DNA from: an uncultured Clostridia bacterium
GTDB taxonomy: Bacteria > Bacillota > Clostridia > Christensenellales > Borkfalkiaceae
Assembly (NCBI GenBank): GCA_944359365.1
Contig: CALVST010000013.1
Coordinates: 1 to 46,220 of the forward strand
Length of the DNA: 46,220 bases
Reading direction: 5' to 3'
In this document: positions 15,517-24,604 of the stretch, one piece after another
Numbering within the stretch: the stretch's first letter is position 1
Layout: each line of letters begins with the position of its first letter
The notes under the pieces: model-generated
Databases searched by the model: none
Seen by the model: the letters and a program-made list of their open reading frames with translations, nothing else
What the model was told of the DNA's origin: nothing
Translations under genes and position numbers: made by a program

Positions 15517-18500
15517 TTAATTGACATATTTTTTGAGCGCCGCGGCGAGCGCGTCGCGCTCCGCTTCGGCGTTGTCAGCCCAATCGTGCGCGTAAATGCG
15601 GTACAGGTTCCATCCTCGTTCTTTCAGGCTGTCCGCATAGCGCATATTGTAGTCGAGATAGTTATATTTATTGCCCGTGGGCTTTTCGCACCACACGCCG
15701 AGCTGCGCCTCTTTCAGATCTTGCGAGAGCACAGCGACGGGTATGCGCACCGAGCCTTCCGTAACGCCGTAATCGCAGGCGATGCGCTCGCGCGCGATGC
15801 CCTGCGAGGCGATAAAATCGGCAACGTTCTTTATAAATCCCGCAGGCGGCTCTTCCGAAACGAACTGCGACCTGCCGTCTTCGGCAAACCGCGCCGCAAG
15901 CTCCAAATACTCGCGTATATACGAAACGCTTTCGCCCGTGATCTCTTCGGCGCGCACCGAATGTATGACGGCAACGCCGCACTGCGCCCGCGTGACCGCC
16001 ACGTTGAAGATGCACTTGCCCAATTTGTCGCGGTTGAGCTGACCGAAACTGTTTACCGTTTTTCCTTCCGCCGTTTTTCCGTAGGTAAGCGAAAGTATGA
16101 GCTGCGCGGTTTCCTGCCCTTGCACCGTCTCTATCGTCTTGAAAAAGATGAGCTTTTCGGGCACGTCCTTGAAATTGGAGAGCGCGCGGTCTATCTTTGC
16201 GCGCAGTTCCCTGTCGGCGCGCACCAGCTTTCTGATGCATTCCGTCTGTTCTTCGCCGAAGGCGACCACGCCGACCGATTCCGCGAGCGTCCCTTCCGCC
16301 TCGTCGTAATACCTTTCAAAATGCTCTTTCAAAAGGGCGACCGCCTTCTCCGCCTCCGCCATGTTCACGCCCTTTTCGCACCTTCCTTCGGGTACATATA
16401 CGTCGGTAAAGCCAAGCCCCGTTTTCCTCGGTACGGGTGCGGGGAATGTGCGCATGAACGGATAAAACGAGCGCTGTGAAAACGCGATGAGCGATTCCGT
16501 TTTGCTCCTGTAATGGCAGATGAGCTCCTCGGCGCGGAACGCGCGGTTGCGGAGCGCGAGCGTGAGCGCGGAAAGCTCCGGTTCGAGCACGAAACGGACG
16601 TTCCCGTCCTCGTCGGTAACGCGCCTTTCATACTTCGCCGCAAAGTGTTTGATGGGCGGCATCTGCCATTCGTCGCCCACGATAATGCACTGTTTTGCAC
16701 GGAACAGCACGGGCAGCAGGTTGACGGGTTCGAGCTGGCTCGCCTCGTCTATGATCACGGCGTCGAAGTCTGCATATTCCTCGGGCCGGAAGAGCACGCT
16801 CGCCGTAGAGGGAGAGAGTATAAAGCACCGTTTGAGCTTTAATATCTCTTTCGGATATTTTTTGAACAGGGAGCGCAGCGTCGTTTGCGGATCGCGCTCA
16901 GACGCGAGAAAAGATAGAGAAGGATCGTTCGGATCGATGCGCGCCATGCACTTGCCCTCGATGACGGACACGTTCGCCTGCTCGATCTTGCGCTCCGCCG
17001 CGGCGAGCTTTGTAAGGCTCTTCGCCACGTTTTTGCCCAACCCGTTGCGCAAAAGCCCCATGCTCTTCATGCGGTCAGCGACCGCAAGCGCATAAAAGGA
17101 ATGCTCGAACATATCGGCAAAACTGCCTTCCCGCTCCGCTTCGCCCCTTTCAAAGGGCGCAAAGAACGCGTACAGCGGCAGGGCGTTTGCGGGATCGTGC
17201 AGAATACTCTTATACCTCAGTGCCGCCGAAAGAATGCTCCTGTCGCCCGCCTCGGCGGCGTAAACGGAAAGATCCCCTACTTCTATCCGCGAAAGCTCGG
17301 CATAATGCCCGCCAAAGAATTTTTCGCCGAAATTTGCGAACCCCTCGCGCAGTTCGGCGGCGCGGCGCTTGGCGTCTTCCGGCGCTCGGCGCAGCGTTTG
17401 CGCCGCAGCCGCCTTGTCTTCAAGTGAACTTTCGGAAAAAGAGGGCGCCGAAAAGAGCGAGCGCAGCGCGAGTGCGGAATACGCCGCCTTTTCCGTTTCC
17501 GCGGCGGGCGCGGCAATGCCCGTCTTTTCGAAAAGCGCAAAGAGCGCTTTTTTAAGTTCAGCCTTTGCGAGCGCGGCGCGCGCGGCGGCATAAAGCTCGC
17601 CCGCATTCATTTGCCCCTTTACGCAAGCAGCCAACAGGCGCACGTCCTCCGCCCTTGCCGACGCCGCCGCGAGCAATTCTCTCGCGCCGTCCTTTGCAAA
17701 GGCAAGCGCAAGCCCGCGCATCTGTTCTTCCTGCGGCTTGGCGCGCAGCAGTTTGCATATGAGCGCGGCACAGACATCGCCCTCTTCGCGGCACTTTTCC
17801 GCATGACCGAAGGCGGAAACGGCGGCGACCGCTTCCGCAAACGACGCGCCGCCCGTAAAGCTCATGCGCGAAAGCCTTTCATACAGCTTTTTGCCCTTAA
17901 AATCAAATGCACGCGGCTTTTCGGCTTCCGCACCGTACTTTGAAAAGGCATCCGCCGCCGCGCGCAGAAGTTCCCTTTCCCCTGCGAGCGTTTCCGCAGA
18001 AAAAACCCTGCGCGCCTCGAAGAGAAAATCCTCCGCATTTCTGCCGCTTTCGGCGATCTTTTCCGTCAAAGCGGAAAGCTCGGCAAACTCCCTTTCCCCG
18101 AGATATTGCCCCGCTTCCCCCGCAAACAGCCGCGCGGCGGAAGCCATGCACGCCGCCTCTTCCGCGGTGAAAGGGTTCAGAGCCCCGAAATCGCCCGCAC
18201 GGACGACGGTTTGTACGCTTTGCGCGTCCGCGAGCGTAAATTTTTCGCCGATATCTTCCCGACGCACCGCGAGATATTCCGAAAACGCGCGGGAAAGCGC
18301 GGCGAATTCGTCCTCCGCGCCGTTTGCGATCACCGCGCGCGTTTCCTTTTCCGTAAGGACGGAGAGCATGGCGCCGAGCACGTCCTGCCAACGAAGTCCG
18401 TCCGCATCGCTGCCGGGCAAAAGCGCGCAAACATCCGCATACACCTGTTCGGCGAGCGCCGCAAGCCGCACGCATTCCGCATACGCGCCCTCCGTATCGG

Positions 18501-20013
18501 AAGAGGCGTCGACGCCCGCCCACGGGCACTTTGCGAGGGGATGTTTTTCTCCGCCCGTTAATGCGTCGAAATATCCTCCCGCCTCTTTCACGGCGGAAAG
18601 CAAAGCCTCGTACTGCACGCGCGTGAGCGCGGCGGCTGCTTCGGGCGGCGCGAAGGGCACCGCGTTCATGTTGTTCTTAAAATACGCGCCGAGCGCGTCG
18701 TAATAGGTGCCGCCCGCAACGGCGCCTTCCGTAAATACCTTGCTTATATAATCGGACAGGAATGTGATCGCCGCCGACTTTTCGGCATTCGCGTGTTCGC
18801 GCGCGTTATATGCCGCAGATGCGGGCGCATATTCACGCCGCGCCCTGACGAGCGCGCGCAGATCCGCCTTGATATCGGAAGGGTTGACCTTTGCCGCCTG
18901 TGTTTCCGTTTCGCAGTCTAAAAGAAGGGCGAACCTGCGCAGGGGCGCGGGAAGTTTTGCATACACTTCGGAAAGCGCGGAAAGCTTTTTCGACGCGAGT
19001 AAAACTTTTTTGTTCTCGCCCAGCAGCGCCGCGATCATATTCGCGATGGTGAGCGTTTTGCCCGTGCCCGGCGGGCCCTTTATGATCAGCGATTCGCCGT
19101 TGACCGCGCGGCGTATCATGTCTTCCTGCACGCTGTCGCGCGGGAGCACGAAATCAGGTTCGGCGAGGTAGCTCACCTTGTTTTCGGGCAGATTTTCGGT
19201 AAAAACGCGCCGCACGAGCGGATGCGCATAAATCTTATCCCGATTGCGGCGTATGTCGTAATACATACAAAGATCCGCGTGGTCGTATTCCGAAATGGCG
19301 ACAACGTTTTCCTCAAATTCAAACACCGCATCGCCGTCGGCGCTCTTGCAGCTCTGCATAAAGGCGCGCACCGCCGCAAAATACCTCTCTCCCCCGCCGA
19401 GCTTTTCGAGGGAGATCGGCTCGTCGAACGCGCCCGCACCGTTCGGATGCGGAAAACTTTCGGCTGTCTCTTCGCCGAGATCCCTTCTCAGCCCGTAGAT
19501 CAGGCAGGGGTTGAAATAGGCGTCGTCGTCTACAAATTCTATGCACACGGGGCTGGTACCCAGCGCGCGTATCAGGCGTATCGGAAAGATCAAAAGGGGC
19601 GTTGCGACCTCGCGCACTTCGCCTTCGGAAATGGCGATCTTGCGGCGCACCGCGCCGACGCTCAGAAAGAGCGGGTTGTTCCCCTTCAGATTGATGTCTT
19701 TATACGCGGCGGAAATGAACGCGGCGAGCCGCTTGGGATCCTGCGTTCCGTCGGCGGCGCGCCAATCGAAATCGTTGACGCTTTTTCCGATCACCTGTTC
19801 GCCCGCCGCCGCACTGCCGCGCAGTACGGTGTTGCCCGTCTTGCCGAGACGGCCGCGGATAACTTCTATCGCGTAAAGGGCGATATCGCGATGCAATTTG
19901 TGGGAAAGATAGTATGTATCGGAACCGCCCGCACCCAAGTCGACCAACTTGTTTTTCGCCGCGTCGCCCGCGTGCAGAAGCTCTTCCGTATACCCTTCCA
20001 AAAAATTCTCCAT
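15517..20013 (-). CDS. Giant UPF1-like SF1 helicase with nuclease-like C-terminus (cluster gene 8)
   Basis: A 1498-aa SF1B-type helicase of the AAA_11/AAA_12 group. Residues 1-295 resemble the DUF4011-like N-terminal region (NPLFLSVG, TPLLIFPIRL). Walker A is GPPGTGKT (313-320). A helical insert of about 700 residues follows. Motif II is DEAS (1089-1092) within VIIDEASQLEPVNLLP, then GDEWQMPP (motif III). Motif V/VI region shows ETVQGQETAQLILSLTYG and NVAVTRAQ. The last 100 residues (DYGVTEGSVRIPVAV to LKERGWNLYRIYAHDW) match the very-short-patch-repair-like domain of related helicases, but the catalytic Asp position reads Pro, so nuclease activity is doubtful. It likely unwinds or translocates on nucleic acid in the cluster machine. 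The ribosome site is AGGAGAGAGG. Confidence 0.88.
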   Translation of the reverse strand: MENFLEGYTEELLHAGDAAKNKLVDLGAGGSDTYYLSHKLHRDIALYAIEVIRGRLGKTGNTVLRGSAAAGEQVIGKSVNDFDWRAADGTQDPKRLAAFISAAYKDINLKGNNPLFLSVGAVRRKIAISEGEVREVATPLLIFPIRLIRALGTSPVCIEFVDDDAYFNPCLIYGLRRDLGEETAESFPHPNGAGAFDEPISLEKLGGGERYFAAVRAFMQSCKSADGDAVFEFEENVVAISEYDHADLCMYYDIRRNRDKIYAHPLVRRVFTENLPENKVSYLAEPDFVLPRDSVQEDMIRRAVNGESLIIKGPPGTGKTLTIANMIAALLGENKKVLLASKKLSALSEVYAKLPAPLRRFALLLDCETETQAAKVNPSDIKADLRALVRARREYAPASAAYNAREHANAEKSAAITFLSDYISKVFTEGAVAGGTYYDALGAYFKNNMNAVPFAPPEAAAALTRVQYEALLSAVKEAGGYFDALTGGEKHPLAKCPWAGVDASSDTEGAYAECVRLAALAEQVYADVCALLPGSDADGLRWQDVLGAMLSVLTEKETRAVIANGAEDEFAALSRAFSEYLAVRREDIGEKFTLADAQSVQTVVRAGDFGALNPFTAEEAACMASAARLFAGEAGQYLGEREFAELSALTEKIAESGRNAEDFLFEARRVFSAETLAGERELLRAAADAFSKYGAEAEKPRAFDFKGKKLYERLSRMSFTGGASFAEAVAAVSAFGHAEKCREEGDVCAALICKLLRAKPQEEQMRGLALAFAKDGARELLAAASARAEDVRLLAACVKGQMNAGELYAAARAALAKAELKKALFALFEKTGIAAPAAETEKAAYSALALRSLFSAPSFSESSLEDKAAAAQTLRRAPEDAKRRAAELREGFANFGEKFFGGHYAELSRIEVGDLSVYAAEAGDRSILSAALRYKSILHDPANALPLYAFFAPFERGEAEREGSFADMFEHSFYALAVADRMKSMGLLRNGLGKNVAKSLTKLAAAERKIEQANVSVIEGKCMARIDPNDPSLSFLASERDPQTTLRSLFKKYPKEILKLKRCFILSPSTASVLFRPEEYADFDAVIIDEASQLEPVNLLPVLFRAKQCIIVGDEWQMPPIKHFAAKYERRVTDEDGNVRFVLEPELSALTLALRNRAFRAEELICHYRSKTESLIAFSQRSFYPFMRTFPAPVPRKTGLGFTDVYVPEGRCEKGVNMAEAEKAVALLKEHFERYYDEAEGTLAESVGVVAFGEEQTECIRKLVRADRELRAKIDRALSNFKDVPEKLIFFKTIETVQGQETAQLILSLTYGKTAEGKTVNSFGQLNRDKLGKCIFNVAVTRAQCGVAVIHSVRAEEITGESVSYIREYLELAARFAEDGRSQFVSEEPPAGFIKNVADFIASQGIARERIACDYGVTEGSVRIPVAVLSQDLKEAQLGVWCEKPTGNKYNYLDYNMRYADSLKERGWNLYRIYAHDWADNAEAERDALAAALKKYVN

Positions 20014-20022
20014 GCCTCTCTC

Positions 20023-21969
20023 CTAATCGAAATCGACGGTGTGCCAAACCCGCTCGCTGTCGCGCAGGCAGTCGGCGGCAAAGGCGCGCGCCTCGGCTTC
20101 CCGCACCTGCACGAGGTACGCCGCCGTGGAAGTGCCCGAAAAGTACTTCTTGCCCGTATTGACGAGCCATTCCGCCTTTCTGCCCTTCGTAACGCCGAAA
20201 TCCGTCCAATACCAATCGCGCCAAGGTCCGTACATGACCATGTGCTGAAAGGCATGGTAACACTCGTGGCAGACGCAGTCTATCGTCCAACCGTAGCTCT
20301 GTATGCAGTCCTTTTTATACAAAATGCGCTTGCCGCCGTCGCAGCATAGCCCGCCCGCGCCCTTGTTTTCCAACTCGTCCAGAACGGCGACTTCCGGCTC
20401 GAACTCTATGCCGAGCGCGCGCATGACCAGCCTTGTCGCCTCGCGCAGGCGCTCTTCGCGCAGTTCGTCGCTCAGCGCCGCCCAACGGGAAGAATCGTCG
20501 CCGGCAAGGGTGCAGTAGCGCGCGAGCATCCCTATCTTTTCAAATACGGTGAAGTCCCCTTCCATGATCTTTCGCACATTTTCGGGGGAGACCGTGCGGA
20601 TATCGTCGTAATCGAAAGCGCGGCGGGAGTCGTCTTTCACATCGTCGGCGAAATCGCCCCATCCCGCGTCTATCAAAAGCCCCTGCGAGGGCAGTTTTTC
20701 CAGATACCGCCGCGCGGCGGGCGCGTTTTCCGCCGAGCGCACTTTTGCGGCTTGCTTCCAATCCTTGCCCGCCGCAAACGCCGAAACGGCATCGTTCAGC
20801 CCCACAAACCCCATAAAGGGCAGATTTTTTCGGATAAAATCGTAATCTTCGCCGCGCCCTTGCAGCATGCCCTTTTCTTCGAAGAGGGCGACCGTCTCTT
20901 CAAACAGGGGGACGGAAAGGTACTCGAAACTTATGTCCGTCGCCTGCATCCCGCCCGCAAGGACGGCTTTGAGCGCCGCGTCGTATATCTTTCTGTCGCC
21001 CGCGCTGTCCGCGATGAACGCCTTTTTGCCCCTTTTGCCCAGCCGCGCCGCCGCGCGGTACACAGCCTCCGCATCGCCGCGGCAGCGTTCCATGCCGAAA
21101 ATAATGACGTTTGCGCCCTTGCTTGCGGCGAGCGAGAAAATATTTTCGATATTCTCTTCCGAATACCCTTCGAACGCCTCCGCGCGCAGTTCGTACAGAC
21201 AGCCTTCCGTATTTTTTACGGCAAACAGTTCCGCCTCGTCGGCGAACGGGGTGCACAGCGCGACCGCGTTCGCAAGCGAGCGAGCGCCGCGGGGCAGTTC
21301 GGGGAAATATTCGCAGTTTTGCCACGGCGTCGTGCTTTTCAGTTCCTTCGCGTGCTTTTCGAAGAACCCTTCCGCGTCTTTTAAACGGATATTTTCGGCA
21401 AGCCCTTCCGCAAACGAACGCACTTTGCCGAGCTCTTCGAGCATTTCGTCGCAAATATTCGGAAAAACGACGTCCTCCCCGAAGGGGGAAGGCAGTTCTT
21501 TCAGCCCCTTTGCCGCTTCTTCCTTTTTAGCAAACAGCGCCGAAACTTCCCTGCACTCCGCCTCAGACGAGGTCGCAGGCTGAAAATCGTAAGTCCGTAC
21601 CCTGTCTGCCTGCGCGGGTGCGTCGTGCATGACCGCATCCGCCGCGGACGCGAAGGATACCAGCCTTTGCAGGACCGCCGCCGTGTTTGCATACCCCTTG
21701 CGTTCCGCCTCGCCCGACTTTTCTCCCGCAAAGGCGCTGAGCTTTGCAAAGTCGTCGGCATTGTAGCCCTCTTCAAAATAGGCGAGCGCCAGAATTTTTG
21801 CGCGCACGCGCCAAAGGAGCGCCTCTGCGTTCTCGCGGTTGGCGTCGTTGAGCCAGCTCTCCTGCAAGAGCGCATCGAGCGACAGCGCGCTCTTTTCCAA
21901 CTCCTCTTTTTGCGTGCTTTTCAGATAAGCGTAATTGGCTTTGCCGAGAATGTCGCGGACGGTCTGCAT
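20023..21969 (-). CDS. Protein with C-terminal gluzincin metalloprotease motif (cluster gene 7)
   Basis: A 648-aa soluble protein. The first 500 residues are helical with no recognised family. The C-terminal part contains HECYH (568-572), the HExxH zinc and catalytic motif. A matching ExEAxxFA motif, EAEARAFA (624-631), lies 52 residues later and would supply the third zinc ligand, as in ImmA/IrrE-like and minigluzincin proteases. A conserved-looking YGWTIDCVCHECYHAFQH core fits the active-site helix. The fold is therefore probably a gluzincin. Substrate unknown; another protein of the cluster or a regulator of it is the obvious guess. The ribosome site is GAGGGG. It lies 9 bp upstream of the large helicase. 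Confidence 0.75.
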   Translation of the reverse strand: MQTVRDILGKANYAYLKSTQKEELEKSALSLDALLQESWLNDANRENAEALLWRVRAKILALAYFEEGYNADDFAKLSAFAGEKSGEAERKGYANTAAVLQRLVSFASAADAVMHDAPAQADRVRTYDFQPATSSEAECREVSALFAKKEEAAKGLKELPSPFGEDVVFPNICDEMLEELGKVRSFAEGLAENIRLKDAEGFFEKHAKELKSTTPWQNCEYFPELPRGARSLANAVALCTPFADEAELFAVKNTEGCLYELRAEAFEGYSEENIENIFSLAASKGANVIIFGMERCRGDAEAVYRAAARLGKRGKKAFIADSAGDRKIYDAALKAVLAGGMQATDISFEYLSVPLFEETVALFEEKGMLQGRGEDYDFIRKNLPFMGFVGLNDAVSAFAAGKDWKQAAKVRSAENAPAARRYLEKLPSQGLLIDAGWGDFADDVKDDSRRAFDYDDIRTVSPENVRKIMEGDFTVFEKIGMLARYCTLAGDDSSRWAALSDELREERLREATRLVMRALGIEFEPEVAVLDELENKGAGGLCCDGGKRILYKKDCIQSYGWTIDCVCHECYHAFQHMVMYGPWRDWYWTDFGVTKGRKAEWLVNTGKKYFSGTSTAAYLVQVREAEARAFAADCLRDSERVWHTVDFD

Positions 21970-21992
21970 CTTTACCCCTCTTATTGCTTCGG

Positions 21993-23486
21993 TTATTTAT
22001 CGTTTTCGGAAAGGGGAATAAATTCGGGCGCCTCTTCCACGCGGGGCTTTTTCTGTTCCTGCTTAGCGCCGCCGTCCAAGCCCATCTCTTTGAGCAAAGC
22101 CTCCATTTCCTCTTCCGCCTGTTTCTTTTTCTGTTCGGAATTCACGGCGGGGCGCTTGGGCTCGCGCTCGCGTTCTCGCTCTTTTTCCATTTTCAGTTCG
22201 CGGCGGATATCGCGCCACGATTCCCTCGCCTCTTCGGTGAAACCGCCGTGCACCTTTATCATGTCGAACACGGCAAGGATGCGGCTCGCCACGTCCTTCA
22301 ATTCTTCCGCGCTCTTTCTGCCGAGCAATACGCCGCTCAGCTCCACGAGGTCGATGTTTTTCGAAAGAGTGGTGAACATTGCCGGATCGTTTTCGAATTC
22401 GAGTATCCTGTCGCTGAGTTTTTGGAATTCGCGGCGGATACCGTCGCGGTCGGAACGCCCCTCGTCCTTTTCGGCGATCTCGCCTTCCACTTCCTCGATG
22501 CGCTCTTCGCAGTCTTCGAGTTCGCGCTGCAGCCGCTTTATTTTAGAGAGGGAAAGCTCCGCAGAGATCTCCCCGTTGCGGTACTGCACGGAAAGGCTCT
22601 TCACCTCGTTCGTCTTTTCCTCTTTTTCCGCGTGCAGCGCGTCGCGCTCGGCTTCCAGCGCCTGCGTGCCGAAACGGCGCTCCGTTTCTTCGTCGAAACG
22701 TTTGAGCGCGTCCACAAAAACACACAGCCCCTCTTTGCGGCCGACGCTGTCGATGATGCGCTCCACATCGTTGGGGGAAGAATAGCCCACCTTTTCCTTG
22801 ATGTAATCCTCTTTTGCGATGTTGCGTTTTTTGGGCGCAACATTGAGCGCCTTCCAAGCCTTTGCCTTTTCGAGCGCGGCTTCGAGATCGGAAACGGCTA
22901 CGCTGTCGCACATATATACGGAAAGCTTTTTGCGCCAACGGATGATAAGGTCTACCATCTCCCCCGCGACGTCAGCGGCGGAAATGGAAGAATCGTCCCA
23001 CACCTCTTTGACGGTCTCTTCCGTCTCTTTGAGTATTTCGGCGCTGCGCGCGAAGAGCGCCTTCTGCCCTTCGCCGATATTCATCGCCGAAACGACCTCT
23101 GCCCCCTTGATGGACGAAGTGATATACTTCATCGCTTCTTCTTTGATGCTCATTCCCGCCTCCCTGCGCGCAGGCGTTTCGGCGCCTGCCAAAATTTTTT
23201 TCTTTGTTTCCGCATACTTTGCGAGCTTGTCGGGCGCCTTCCTGTCGCTGAGTTTGAGCGCGAGTTTAATAAGGTCTGCGATCGCCTCTTTTTCCCTCGA
23301 GCCAAACCCGCCGCTGCCGATACAGCGCGCCGTCAGATCCTCCAGGTCGCCTATGATCTCTTCCGAAAAGCTCTGACACGCGTCGCTCGCGTATCCGCGC
23401 GCGTCCAATTCATAAAAATCGGGATCGTACCCCACCCCGTTCGCGTCCAATGCCGCCGCTATTCTCTCGATTCTTTCCATAATCAT
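21993..23486 (-). CDS. Coiled-coil charged protein (cluster gene 6)
   Basis: About 497 aa, soluble and very rich in Glu, Lys and Arg. Residues 1-260 are helical with no recognised domain (YDPDFYELDARGYASDACQS near the start). A long coiled coil spans about 285-360 (KIKRLQRELEDCEERIEEVE). The tail is Lys/Glu-rich and disordered, then carries a short amphipathic helix EEEMEALLKEMGLD, and ends FIPLSENDK. The ATG at 23484-23486 forms an ATGA overlap with the upstream stop; the next ATG at 23478-23480 has the better ribosome-site spacing (GGAG plus 8 nt) and may be the true start. It looks like a structural or adaptor subunit. Confidence 0.72.
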   Translation of the reverse strand: MIMERIERIAAALDANGVGYDPDFYELDARGYASDACQSFSEEIIGDLEDLTARCIGSGGFGSREKEAIADLIKLALKLSDRKAPDKLAKYAETKKKILAGAETPARREAGMSIKEEAMKYITSSIKGAEVVSAMNIGEGQKALFARSAEILKETEETVKEVWDDSSISAADVAGEMVDLIIRWRKKLSVYMCDSVAVSDLEAALEKAKAWKALNVAPKKRNIAKEDYIKEKVGYSSPNDVERIIDSVGRKEGLCVFVDALKRFDEETERRFGTQALEAERDALHAEKEEKTNEVKSLSVQYRNGEISAELSLSKIKRLQRELEDCEERIEEVEGEIAEKDEGRSDRDGIRREFQKLSDRILEFENDPAMFTTLSKNIDLVELSGVLLGRKSAEELKDVASRILAVFDMIKVHGGFTEEARESWRDIRRELKMEKEREREREPKRPAVNSEQKKKQAEEEMEALLKEMGLDGGAKQEQKKPRVEEAPEFIPLSENDK

Positions 23487-24604
23487 TCTCCGCGGCATAC
23501 CGCCGCTATCAGTTTTTTCACGGCATCGCCCGCGCCGCGCATCGTCGTTTTATACAGGTAAACGTCGTCGTCGAGGAAAGTATAATCCTGCATTCCCCCG
23601 TCGGCGATCAGCCGCTTTACGAGGTCGAACCTGCTCTCTTCGAGGCTCTTTTTGACGGCGTTCAAGCCGTACTTGCCGAAAAAACGGTGCCCGCCGTTTT
23701 CGTTGAAAAAGTACACGCAATACAGTGCATTTTCGGAAACTTCCGCCAAAAATTCGTCCGTTCTCCGCCTGTTCCTGAGTGCTACGGGCGTATCCGCCAT
23801 ATCCTTCACGCTCCCGCGCGCGTCGCACCCGATAACGCCGAGGAACACGCCGCGCTCTGCCATCCTGTAAGCGTCCATGCGCCCGATGTTTATTTTGAAC
23901 AGGCTTTTCAGCTCAGCACCCGTAAGCCGGAATATGCCGAACAGCGGGGCGCGCGCTTTGGAAAAACAGGAATACAGTACGGAAAACGCCTGCTCGTCGC
24001 GTCCCGATTTCATCGATTCGGCACGGGCGGGCGAAATATCTATGCCGAGTTTTGCCCTGACCTTTGCGCGGTTGATCTCCACGTCGAACTTTTCAAGACG
24101 GGTAACTTCTTCGGGCGCATAGGCGAGCATATCCAGCATCATCTTCGCGGCGCGGCAGCGTATTTCATGCCAATCATACCGCTTGCCCACGCCGCTCTCT
24201 TCTTTCAGTTCCGCATCCGAAAAGCACACGGCGCTGTAATAGGCATACGCGATGCGGCAGCGCACCGCTTCGCTGCGGTTGACTTCCACATAATCTTTAT
24301 CATAAAAAAATCCCAACCGCAATACGGCGAGCGGATTGCCCAGCTGCGCGGATTCTCTGCACAGCTCCACCGCCCTGTCGATGAGCTTTTGCGCCGCTTT
24401 GCCGCGCAAAAGTTTCATGTTCGTCAGCCAACGGTAGTAACTGCGCTCGGATAGTATGTACAGCTCTTCGTTTTCCTCGGTGATCGAGAATGCGGAAAAA
24501 TCCCCGCCCATTTCCCTCTTGCAGTAAGGGCACGCCCAACTGCCGTCGTACAGTTCGAGCGGCTGTTCCACCTCTTTTCCGCACCTATCGTTATGGCAGA
24601 TCAT
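23483..24604 (-). CDS. Zinc-finger and Sel1-like repeat protein (cluster gene 5)
   Basis: A 373-aa protein. The first 30 residues hold a probable zinc ribbon: MICHNDRCGKEVE with CxxxxC, then WACPYCKREM with CxxC. Next comes a helical region with Sel1/TPR-like character (SAQLGNPLAVLRLGFFYDKD). The C-terminal 180 residues are mixed alpha/beta and not recognised (IGRMDAYRMAERGVFLGVIG, YFFNENGGHRFFGKYG). The start at 24604 makes a 4-nt ATGA overlap with the preceding stop and follows GGGGGTG. It overlaps the next gene by ATGA too, so three consecutive genes are translationally coupled. An adaptor role is likely; function unknown. Confidence 0.72.
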   Translation of the reverse strand: MICHNDRCGKEVEQPLELYDGSWACPYCKREMGGDFSAFSITEENEELYILSERSYYRWLTNMKLLRGKAAQKLIDRAVELCRESAQLGNPLAVLRLGFFYDKDYVEVNRSEAVRCRIAYAYYSAVCFSDAELKEESGVGKRYDWHEIRCRAAKMMLDMLAYAPEEVTRLEKFDVEINRAKVRAKLGIDISPARAESMKSGRDEQAFSVLYSCFSKARAPLFGIFRLTGAELKSLFKINIGRMDAYRMAERGVFLGVIGCDARGSVKDMADTPVALRNRRRTDEFLAEVSENALYCVYFFNENGGHRFFGKYGLNAVKKSLEESRFDLVKRLIADGGMQDYTFLDDDVYLYKTTMRGAGDAVKKLIAAVCRGE

